A stretch of 35,728 bases of DNA, taken from CAYSSM01 sp964433905. GTDB lineage: Bacteria > Patescibacteriota > UBA1384 > UBA12157 > JAENIV01. Position numbers and translations under genes: made by a program. The notes beneath the pieces were generated by a model, which was not told the origin of the DNA, did no database searches, and saw only the letters and a list, made by a program, of their open reading frames with translations. Shown piece after piece: positions 12,976-19,032 of this stretch (position 1 is its first letter; every line of letters begins with the position of its first letter). Location: NCBI GenBank assembly GCA_964433905.1, contig CAYSSM010000006.1, positions 1 to 35,728 of the forward strand, given 5' to 3'.

Positions 12976-14874
12976 TTAATTATCTTTTTTTTCTTCTGTT
13001 TCTTTGGTCTTTGGGGTTTCTTCGGTCTTTTCTTCTTGCGGTTTGCTGTTGTCGGTAGCCGGTTTGCCGTCAGCCGGTTTTGCATACATTGCCTCACCGA
13101 TTTTTGAAATAACGGCGTTCAAAGCTTCGGTGGCTTGCTTGATTTTATCAAGATCGTCGGTTTTTGCAGCTTCTTTTAACTCATTAACTTTAGTTTCAAT
13201 TTCTTTTTTATCGGCTTCAGGAACTTTATCGCCCGCGTCTTTAAGAGCTTTTTCGGCAGTGTAAACTAAATTTTCGGCTAAATTTTTGGCGTCGATTAAT
13301 TCTTTTTTCTTTTTATCTTCTTCTTCGTGAGAAGCGGCTTCGGTTTTCATTTTTTCGATTTCTTCTTTAGAAAGCCCGGACGAAGAAGTGATAGTTATTT
13401 TTTGCTCTTTATTGGTTGCTTTATCAACGGCTTTGACATTTAAAATGCCATTGGCGTCGATATCGTAGGTAACTTCGATTTGCGGCAGTCCCCGCGGCGC
13501 CGGCGGAATGCCGTCAAGCATAAAGCGGCCTAAAGTTCGGTTATCGGATGCCATCGATCTTTCACCCTGAAGGACATGAATTTCTACGGATGTTTGGTTA
13601 TCGGCGGCGGTGGAAAAAACCTGCGTTTTTGAAGTTGGAATGGTGGTATTTTTTTCAATTAAGGCTGTCGTAACGCCGCCAAGGGTTTCAATACCTAAAG
13701 TTAAGGGTGTAACATCCAAAAGGAGCAAGTCTTTTACCTCACCGCCGAGGACGCCGGCCTGGAGGGCGGCGCCGAGGGCAACGACTTCATCGGGATTAAC
13801 ACTTTTTGAGGGTTCTTTACCGAATATCTTTTTGACCGTTTCAAAGATAAGCGGCATGCGGGTTTGTCCGCCGACCAAAATAACTTCGGAAATTTCATTT
13901 TTATCAACTTTTGCTTCTTTAAGAACCTTTTCTGAAATAACAACGGTTCTTTCAATCAAATCGCCGGTTAATTGTTCCAGTTTGGCGCGGGTGAGTTTCA
14001 TCACCAAATGTTTTGGACCGGTAGCATTGGCGGTAATAAATGGCAAATTGATTTCACTTTCCATATTAGTAGAAAGCTCAATTTTAGCTTTTTCGGCGGC
14101 TTCTTTAACGCGCTGAAGGGCTATGGGATCGTTTTTAACATCAACGCCTTCTTGCTTTTTAAATTCTTCAGCAACATAGTCCATAACTTTTTGGTCCAAA
14201 TCATCGCCGCCAAGGTGGGTATCGCCGCCGGTGGATTTAACTTCAAAAACGCCGTCGCCGATATCCAAGATAGTAATGTCAAAAGTGCCGCCGCCAAAGT
14301 CGTAAATGGCAATATGGCCTTCTTTTTTCTTGTCTAATCCGTATGCCAGCGATGAGGCGGTTGGCTCATTGATGATTCTTTTAACTGTTAGACCGGCGAT
14401 TTCTCCGGCATCTTTGGTCGCCTGGCGCTGAGAATCGTTAAAATAAGCCGGTACGGTAATAACCGCTTCGGTAACTTTTTCGCCAAGATAGCTTTCGGCA
14501 TCTTTTTTGAGTTTACCCAAAATAAATGCGGAAATTTCCTGGGGAGAATATTCTTTGCCACCCATAATAACTTTTACGCCTTCGCCAGCGTGAACGAGTT
14601 TATAGGGCAGTAATTTAAGATCTTGTTGGATTTCGTCTTCTTCCCAACGACGGCCGATAAGTCTCTTTACCGAAAAAATCGTATTTTCAGGGTTGGTAAC
14701 AGCTTGTCTCTTGGCAAGTTGGCCGACCAATCGCTCTCCGGCTTTAGACTGTGCCACAATTGACGGGCACAAATTAGAACCTTCAGCCGTGGCAATAACT
14801 TTTGTTTTGCCGCCTTCAACAACGGCAACCACCGAGTTAGTTGTTCCTAAATCGATACCAATAACTTTTGACAT
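12976..14874 (-). CDS. dnaK: Chaperone DnaK (Hsp70)
   Basis: A 632-aa ATP-dependent chaperone. The ATPase domain starts KVIGIDLGTTNSVVAVVEGG, with IYDFGGGTFDITIL, EPTASSLAYG and ILVGGQTRMPLI. The substrate-binding domain contains DVTPLTLGIETLGG and the lid helices end in a Lys/Glu/Pro-rich tail. I chose the ATG at 14874, preceded by AAAGGA at 8 nt; a longer in-frame start at 14901 is unlikely. dnaJ follows on the same strand; grpE lies 2.2 kb upstream beyond a foreign-looking island. The promoter carries a perfect palindrome, so heat-shock or other control is likely. Confidence 0.97.
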   Translation of the reverse strand: MSKVIGIDLGTTNSVVAVVEGGKTKVIATAEGSNLCPSIVAQSKAGERLVGQLAKRQAVTNPENTIFSVKRLIGRRWEEDEIQQDLKLLPYKLVHAGEGVKVIMGGKEYSPQEISAFILGKLKKDAESYLGEKVTEAVITVPAYFNDSQRQATKDAGEIAGLTVKRIINEPTASSLAYGLDKKKEGHIAIYDFGGGTFDITILDIGDGVFEVKSTGGDTHLGGDDLDQKVMDYVAEEFKKQEGVDVKNDPIALQRVKEAAEKAKIELSTNMESEINLPFITANATGPKHLVMKLTRAKLEQLTGDLIERTVVISEKVLKEAKVDKNEISEVILVGGQTRMPLIFETVKKIFGKEPSKSVNPDEVVALGAALQAGVLGGEVKDLLLLDVTPLTLGIETLGGVTTALIEKNTTIPTSKTQVFSTAADNQTSVEIHVLQGERSMASDNRTLGRFMLDGIPPAPRGLPQIEVTYDIDANGILNVKAVDKATNKEQKITITSSSGLSKEEIEKMKTEAASHEEEDKKKKELIDAKNLAENLVYTAEKALKDAGDKVPEADKKEIETKVNELKEAAKTDDLDKIKQATEALNAVISKIGEAMYAKPADGKPATDNSKPQEEKTEETPKTKETEEKKDN

Positions 14875-14893
14875 GTCGATATCCTTTCGATAG

Positions 14894-14986
14894 ATTGTCA
14901 TTCTGAGCAGTTAGGGCGAAGAATCTCCGACGAATGTCGGCTCAAATAAATTGAGAGATCCTTCCGCTTTATGTCAGGATGACAAT
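14894..14986. repeat. Large structured palindromic repeat in the dnaK leader
   Basis: Outer arms ATTGTCATTCTGA and TCAGGATGACAAT pair at 12 of 13 positions; inner arms GAAG-ATCTC and GAGAGAT-CTTC pair next; inside are two hairpins (CCGAC/GTCGG and CTCAA/TTGAG). It is the 'TGTCATTCTGAG' kind of dispersed palindrome known from many bacteria. It lies in the dnaK 5' leader, ending about 20 nt before the start codon. Confidence 0.75.
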
Positions 14987-15009
14987 AAAAATATTTCACT
15001 TGTATTTCT

Positions 15010-15038
15010 ATTGTAAAGTCTACTTTACATTTTGTCAA
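15010..15038 (-). promoter_or_regulatory. dnaK promoter with palindromic operator
   Basis: On the minus strand: TTGACA (15038-15033), 17-nt spacer, TACAAT (15015-15010). The spacer and -10 hold the perfect palindrome TGTAAAGT-CT-ACTTTACA (15012-15029). This is neither CIRCE (TTAGCACTC) nor HAIR. A related half-site TGTAAAGC (17571-17578) sits at the grpE -35. Confidence 0.75.
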
Positions 15039-15052
15039 GGGCCGATTTTTGA

Positions 15053-15082
15053 TTGACTAGAGGAGACCTCTTGTGATATATT
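15053..15082 (+). promoter_or_regulatory. Promoter of the response-regulator-like gene
   Basis: TTGACT (15053-15058), 18-nt spacer, TATATT (15077-15082). AGAGG and CCTCT (15059-15071) form an inverted repeat in the spacer. Confidence 0.6.
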
Positions 15083-15119
15083 AAGAAGCTGTAGTTTAGT
15101 GAAGATAGGAGCGACAACT

Positions 15120-15674
15120 GTGGCAAAGAATGTGATTCTGATTGCTGATGATGATCTTGATGTCACAGAATATTTGACAGAGGCTATCAAGGCGGAAATG
15201 ACAGGATTTGAGGTAAATGTTTCTCGTAACGGGATAGATGCGGCCCATGTTTTTAGAAGGAAAGGAAAGTCAATCGCTTTGATTCTGGTAGATATGCTCC
15301 TTCCCGTACATCAGGGTAAATTGGCTTTGTTAGACCGGTTTGAAAAAGAGGCTGGTGAAATTTATGAAATGATCCGGTCCGAAACCGATCGTACCAAGGA
15401 GCAAGGATTGAGAGACCGGCTGGCTTCGCATTTAAGGATTATGGACACGCTAAGGGACTTGACCGGCGGAGCAGTATTTATTGAGGAAATCTCTTCGCCT
15501 GGAAAACTATTCTCTCTACCGACTATTTATGAAACAGCGCTTCATATGAAGTCGGAGCAGATGGGAGCAATAGCGGGTTTGCACAAACCAGGTACGATAG
15601 CCTGGATGTTCAAACCATACACATCTAGAGAGATGATTACTAAGATCAAATCGATGCTAGGACGGGCCTCCTGA
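15120..15674 (+). CDS. Stand-alone receiver-domain (response regulator) protein with central insertion
   Basis: A receiver domain that would take phosphate from a sensor kinase. ILIADDDLDVTEYL gives the acidic pocket, LILVDMLLP the phospho-acceptor Asp, and MFKPYTSREM the conserved Lys-Pro. Between the Asp and Lys there are about 100 residues rather than 45-50: a charged, helical insertion (FEKEAGEIYEMIRSETDRTKEQGLRDRL) that may form a coiled coil. No output domain is attached and no kinase is nearby. I chose the GTG at 15120 with AGGAG 8 nt before it. It is the first gene of the four-gene plus-strand island between dnaK and grpE, with richer G+C than dnaK. A terminator overlaps the stop. Confidence 0.78.
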   Translation: MAKNVILIADDDLDVTEYLTEAIKAEMTGFEVNVSRNGIDAAHVFRRKGKSIALILVDMLLPVHQGKLALLDRFEKEAGEIYEMIRSETDRTKEQGLRDRLASHLRIMDTLRDLTGGAVFIEEISSPGKLFSLPTIYETALHMKSEQMGAIAGLHKPGTIAWMFKPYTSREMITKIKSMLGRAS

Positions 15675-15697
15675 TCGGAAGCCCGTTTATTGTTTTT
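15662..15697 (+). terminator. Intrinsic terminator overlapping the 15120 gene's end
   Basis: ACGGGC (15662-15667) and GCCCGT (15681-15686), with inner TCC/GGA pairs, then a T-rich run. The stop codon TGA lies in the loop. Confidence 0.8.
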
Positions 15698-15754
15698 CTT
15701 TAGAAACTCTCACCTTGGCAGTTTAAGAACGATAGACACCGATAAGATAGAATG

Positions 15755-15787
15755 CCGCCAGCGATAACATCAAGGCGGTTTTTTTCT
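15755..15787 (+). terminator. Conserved-loop hairpin, copy 1
   Basis: CCGCC and GGCGG flank a 14-nt loop AGCGATAACATCAA, followed by nine T residues interrupted by none. The same loop recurs at 16166-16179 and 16948-16961. Confidence 0.8.
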
Positions 15788-15788
15788 A

Positions 15789-15817
15789 TTGAATTTTATT
15801 AATTTTATTGTTAAAAT
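15789..15817 (+). promoter_or_regulatory. Promoter of the 15844 gene
   Basis: TTGAAT (15789-15794), 17-nt spacer, TAAAAT (15812-15817) with extended -10 TGT. Confidence 0.6.
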
Positions 15818-15843
15818 CTTAATGCTGTCTAAGGAGGTCAGGA

Positions 15844-16173
15844 ATGGAAGACGAAATCAGTCCTGAACGCAATGATGTTTTTCAGATTTTACCTTCACAT
15901 GCGCACATGGTAGCTCTTTGGGCAATTCAACCTATCTTTATTCGCGAACCAAGTTGGCTGTATCGGCTATTAGGCTGGAGATATTGCCTTGATTGTAAAG
16001 GTTATGGCCATCGTACAATTTTATCGAAGGAAGCACTAGAAAACAAAGGAGAAGATGTGCTTAGATGGGCTCAATGGACATCTTTTTTACCTCCGATACA
16101 AATCGAAGAAATAATCCCTTGCCCGAAATGTAATGGTTTGGGACGTATCAAGCCCACCCACCGCCAGCGATAA
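15844..16173 (+). CDS. Small protein with two DnaJ-type CxxCxGxG zinc motifs
   Basis: 109 aa with AAGGAGG 7 nt before the ATG, so translation should be strong. CLDCKGYG (about residues 48-55) and CPKCNGLG (about 92-99) match the CxxCxGxG pairs that form one zinc centre in the DnaJ cysteine-rich domain. No J-domain is present. The 36 residues between the pairs are longer than in DnaJ and include several Trp. The stop codon lies in the loop of the conserved hairpin at 16161. A role as a folding or redox partner of the zinc-less DnaJ 3 kb away is speculation; other small zinc proteins use the same motif. Confidence 0.65.
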   Translation: MEDEISPERNDVFQILPSHAHMVALWAIQPIFIREPSWLYRLLGWRYCLDCKGYGHRTILSKEALENKGEDVLRWAQWTSFLPPIQIEEIIPCPKCNGLGRIKPTHRQR

Positions 16174-16190
16174 CATCAAGGCGGTTTTTT
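16161..16190 (+). terminator. Conserved-loop hairpin, copy 2
   Basis: Same CCGCC/GGCGG stem and AGCGATAACATCAA loop as copy 1, then TTTTTT. The stop codon of the 15844 gene is within the loop. Confidence 0.8.
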
Positions 16191-16234
16191 CTATCAACTA
16201 AAACTTACTCTGATAATTTTGTTATTTTATCTTT

Positions 16235-16272
16235 ACTATCGAATATATAGCGATCGCATAATATTCGATAGT
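16235..16272. promoter_or_regulatory. 38-nt palindrome with GCGATCGC centre
   Basis: ACTATCGAATAT (16235-16246) and ATATTCGATAGT (16261-16272) are perfect complements; the centre holds GCGATCGC, itself palindromic. CGATCGCATA recurs at 16330-16339. It is a likely protein-binding site upstream of the 16414 gene, or a cruciform element; its role is unknown. Confidence 0.6.
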
Positions 16273-16357
16273 TTTTCTTGGAGAAATTTCATACTTCATT
16301 TTTTTGATACTATTCGTCAAGAATAACACGATCGCATATTATGGGTATGGTTGTTTC

Positions 16358-16386
16358 TTGACTTTTTCGTGTGCTGGACTTATCTT
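16358..16386 (+). promoter_or_regulatory. Promoter of the 16414 gene
   Basis: TTGACT (16358-16363), 17-nt spacer, TATCTT (16381-16386). Confidence 0.6.
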
Positions 16387-16413
16387 AAAGTTATCTCGAT
16401 ATGGGAGGTTATG

Positions 16414-16629
16414 ATGCCAAAGGGAAAGAAGACTCCTAATCCTGCTATTGACGGGAAAACCTTGGAAGAGGACATGGCCAGAATTGCCAGAAAATATCAA
16501 CCAACTGATAGGCTATCGCCTCGAGGTGGGTTGGTCCCAACTCCTGGGCAAGAAGCTCTTCATAGAATCGCCGCATTGGAAAGAAGAATCAAGGTTCTAG
16601 AAAAAAAACTCGGAATCGAGGTGGGATAA
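16414..16629 (+). CDS. Small protein with C-terminal coiled coil
   Basis: 71 aa. The start is the second of two adjacent ATGs (16411 or 16414), with GGGAGG just upstream. The N-terminus is basic (MPKGKKTPN), the middle is Pro/Gly-rich (LSPRGGLVPTPGQ), and the end is a clear coiled coil (ALHRIAALERRIKVLEKKLGIEVG) with heptad Leu/Ile. It has no known family that I recognise. The TAA stop is followed one base later by the ATG of the next frame, so the two would be translationally coupled. Confidence 0.55.
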   Translation: MPKGKKTPNPAIDGKTLEEDMARIARKYQPTDRLSPRGGLVPTPGQEALHRIAALERRIKVLEKKLGIEVG

Positions 16630-16630
16630 T

Positions 16631-16927
16631 ATGCTACCTTAGGACCTTCGTGATCTTCGGAAAGCCGTCGACAATCTGGCAAAAAATCCTCAAGATGAAG
16701 ATTTAAGGGTAAAGGTCAATCATGCTTCAAGGCTAGTTTATTGGAGCGCTTGCTTCATCGCTAAATTCCATTATCGTGAGGTGATTGATTCATATATAGA
16801 CGAAGTTAATGAATTATTCGCCAGAGCAGTGGAAATCTTAGCTGGTAAGGATGAGATTGCTCGTTTTGTCAGCGAACGTTGGGAAGAGATAAAACAAGCG
16901 ACCAAGGATACTGTTCCTTCTGTTTGA
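16631..16927 (+). pseudogene. 95-codon ORF with in-frame TAG at codon 4
   Basis: After ATG-CTA-CCT comes TAG at 16640-16642, then 94 open codons to TGA at 16925. The reading is protein-like: DLRDLRKAVDNLAKNP, then LVYWSACFIAKFHYREVIDSYIDE and VSERWEEIKQATKD, a mostly helical small protein. No other in-frame ATG, GTG or TTG lies near the TAG, so normal initiation cannot give the full product. Options are a nonsense mutation, a base error, or TAG readthrough. It directly follows the 16414 gene and precedes the third conserved-loop hairpin. Function unknown. Confidence 0.55.
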
Positions 16928-16941
16928 ACCATAACTCATCG

Positions 16942-16975
16942 GTCGCCAGCGATAACATCAAGGCGGCTTTTTTTA
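16942..16975 (+). terminator. Conserved-loop hairpin, copy 3
   Basis: GTCGCC and GGCGGC (with one G-U pair) flank the same AGCGATAACATCAA loop, then TTTTTTT. The stem varied but kept pairing while the loop did not change. Confidence 0.78.
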
Positions 16976-17023
16976 TTTTTTCTGATTCGGAATAATAAAC
17001 ACTTGAGCTGTTACAATAACCAA

Positions 17024-17061
17024 ATATACCAATACAATGATATATCATTACAGTGGTATAT
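17024..17061. repeat. Inverted repeat beyond grpE
   Basis: ATATACCA (17024-17031) and TGGTATAT (17054-17061) enclose the palindrome AATGATATATCATT (17036-17049). It is AT-rich with no clear terminator tail. Confidence 0.55.
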
Positions 17062-17078
17062 TGTACCTTTATAAATTT

Positions 17079-17537
17079 TTATTTACCTTTACTCACTCTT
17101 ACCTTAGACGGTTTGAGGACTTTGTCAGAGAATATCCAGCCGGATTCGACTTCGGCGATAATGTGGTCGGCTGGGATGTTTTTACTTGGTTCAAAAGAAA
17201 TTGCTTCGTGAAGATTATGATCAAACTTGCTGCCAGTGGCAGCATCGATTTTTTTTAATCCTTCAGAAGTTAAAATATCTTCAAGCTGTTTTTCGATTTG
17301 TTTTACGCCTTTGGCGAACTCATCGTCGGGAGCGTGGGTAAAAGCTCGACGGAAATTATCCAAGACCGGCGTGATTTTTGTAATAAAGTCTGCTTTAGAT
17401 AACATTATCAAATCAAACTTTTGTGTCTCGTTTCTTTTGCGGTAATTATCAAAATCGGCGGCTAGGCGTTTGAAGCTGTCTTCCAATTTCTCGATTTGTT
17501 CTTTTAATTCTTGGGTTTGGTTTTTTTTTGCTTTCAT
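17079..17537 (-). CDS. grpE: Nucleotide exchange factor GrpE
   Basis: GrpE releases ADP from DnaK. The N-terminal half is a long helix/coiled coil (QELKEQIEKLEDSFKRLAADFDNYRKRNE), and the C-terminal beta-domain has the usual GLKKIDAATGSKFDHNLHEAI and VESGWIFSDKVLKPSKVRVS. At 152 aa it is short but complete. A TTTACA-17-TATAAT promoter is present, with the start point only a few bases before the ATG. It is divergent from the comEC-like gene, the two starts being 22 bp apart. It is upstream of dnaK on the same strand but separated by the plus-strand island. Confidence 0.95.
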   Translation of the reverse strand: MKAKKNQTQELKEQIEKLEDSFKRLAADFDNYRKRNETQKFDLIMLSKADFITKITPVLDNFRRAFTHAPDDEFAKGVKQIEKQLEDILTSEGLKKIDAATGSKFDHNLHEAISFEPSKNIPADHIIAEVESGWIFSDKVLKPSKVRVSKGK

Positions 17538-17547
17538 TTCAAGCTAT

Positions 17548-17576
17548 ATTATATAAGTAATGGAAAAAAATGTAAA
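17548..17576 (-). promoter_or_regulatory. grpE promoter
   Basis: On the minus strand: TTTACA (17576-17571), 17-nt spacer, TATAAT (17553-17548). The -35 lies inside the comEC-like coding start and forms a TGTAAAGC half-site like the dnaK palindrome. Confidence 0.7.
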
Positions 17577-19032
17577 GCATCAAATCGGTTTGTCGCGATT
17601 CGCCGTTGGAGCACTGACTTCTTTTATTATCGGTCTTTTTATTGCTGATAAAATTTCTCTTGATTTTGGTTGGGCCGCGGGAATTAGTATCGGTCTTGTG
17701 GTTGCACTGATTTTGTTTTGGCGCGAGCAATATTATCGTTTGGGATTCATTGTTATTGTCAGTTTAATATTAGGTCTGACTTATTATCACTACTGGGATT
17801 TTAAAGAAGGCAATAAAATACTGCCATATAATCAACAAATCGTAATCGAAAAAGCTGAGATTATTTCAAAACCGGAAATCACCAACAATCAGAGATTTCT
17901 GATTGGTTACAATAATACAAAAATTCAAATTGAAATGGCAAAATTTCCAGAGTTCTATTACGGCGATGTTTTAAAAATTACCGGAACTATCAAAAATCCC
18001 GCCGAAATAAAATCGGCAGATAGTGAGTTTAATTATGGAAATTATCTTTTAAAAAAAGGCATTCGTGGACAAATCCAAAATCCTGAAAAAATTGAAAAGG
18101 TGGGCGATGGCGGAAACTTTATCGTCAAAAATATTTATAAAGTTGGCGACGCATTTGAGGAATCAATTAATCGGATTCTACCAGAACCATTTGCCGCTTT
18201 TCAAGCTGGATTAATTTTGGGCGTCAAGCGCAATATTCCCAATTCATTAATGAGTGATTTTAACCGAACCGGTACGACGCATATTGTGGCTGTTAGCGGC
18301 TATAATGTAACAATTATTATCATTTTTTTAGCCACTGTTTTAATGATGATCTCGCGCAAGGTTTCTTTTTGGGGCTCGATGTTGGCGATATTGGGTTTTG
18401 TTATTTTAACCGGCGCGGTGGCATCGGTCTTGCGAGCGGGAATTCTAACGGCTTTAATTCTTGTTGCCCGATACATCAGCCGGCGGCCATATTATCCAGT
18501 TTTACTATTATTGGTGGCGTTTGTAATGCTTTTATTTAACCCTTACGCTTTAAAAAATGATGTATCTTTTCAGCTGTCTTTTCTGGCCTTCATTGGTTTA
18601 TTATTTTTATCAACCAAAATATCGGAATTAAAATTTATTAATAAACTGCCAAATACTTTAAAAACCGCTTTTTCGGAAACGATGGGAGCGCAAATTATGG
18701 TCCTGCCGATTTTGCTTTATAATTTTGGAATTTTATCGATTGTGGCGCCTTTAGCCAACATTTTAATTTTGCCATTGGTGCCGGCGGCGATGGGCGTTGG
18801 ATTTATCGCCGCCATCGGCGGCATGATTTGGGTTGATTTGGGCAGGATATTAGCAAATTTTTCCTGGGTAATTCTAAAGTATATTTTAACGATCGTTGAA
18901 ATATTATCGGCTCTACCTATCGCCGCTGTCAATTTAAAAGTTTCCGATTGGTGGTGGATACCAATTTATTTTTTATTAGTGTTTCTTTTTGCTCGAAAAA
19001 AAGTACTAAATAAAAATAAGCAAGGGAACTAA
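17560..19032 (+). CDS. comEC: ComEC/Rec2 DNA-uptake channel, membrane part only
   Basis: The channel that carries single-stranded DNA across the membrane in natural transformation. N-terminal helices and a DUF4131-like OB segment (GDVLKITGTIKNP ... NYGNYLLKKGIRGQI) lead into the competence domain: ILPEPFAAFQAGLILGVKRNIP, then FNRTGTTHIVAVSGYNVTIII, the family's TG-TH-x-x-A-SG signature, and about seven further helices. The protein ends after the last helix at 490 aa; the C-terminal metallo-beta-lactamase domain is absent and exists as separate genes at 23887 and 24922. The start has no ribosome site and lies within the grpE promoter region. Its 3' end overlaps the converging GH26 gene by 27 bp. 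Confidence 0.92.
   Translation: MEKNVKHQIGLSRFAVGALTSFIIGLFIADKISLDFGWAAGISIGLVVALILFWREQYYRLGFIVIVSLILGLTYYHYWDFKEGNKILPYNQQIVIEKAEIISKPEITNNQRFLIGYNNTKIQIEMAKFPEFYYGDVLKITGTIKNPAEIKSADSEFNYGNYLLKKGIRGQIQNPEKIEKVGDGGNFIVKNIYKVGDAFEESINRILPEPFAAFQAGLILGVKRNIPNSLMSDFNRTGTTHIVAVSGYNVTIIIIFLATVLMMISRKVSFWGSMLAILGFVILTGAVASVLRAGILTALILVARYISRRPYYPVLLLLVAFVMLLFNPYALKNDVSFQLSFLAFIGLLFLSTKISELKFINKLPNTLKTAFSETMGAQIMVLPILLYNFGILSIVAPLANILILPLVPAAMGVGFIAAIGGMIWVDLGRILANFSWVILKYILTIVEILSALPIAAVNLKVSDWWWIPIYFLLVFLFARKKVLNKNKQGN

Noticed and set aside
13004..14337. Several ORFs on the plus strand opposite dnaK
   Set aside because: They are mirror frames of a highly conserved chaperone gene, with no start signals of their own.
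15010..15038. CIRCE element for HrcA
   Set aside because: The palindrome TGTAAAGT-CT-ACTTTACA does not match TTAGCACTC with a 9-nt spacer.
16640..16642. Alternative genetic code with TAG as sense
   Set aside because: TAG ends the DGR target gene at the expected place, so a single in-frame TAG is better explained by mutation, error or local readthrough.
17036..17061. Replication origin or terminator at the AT-rich palindrome
   Set aside because: There are no DnaA boxes or iterons around it and no U-run suited to a terminator.
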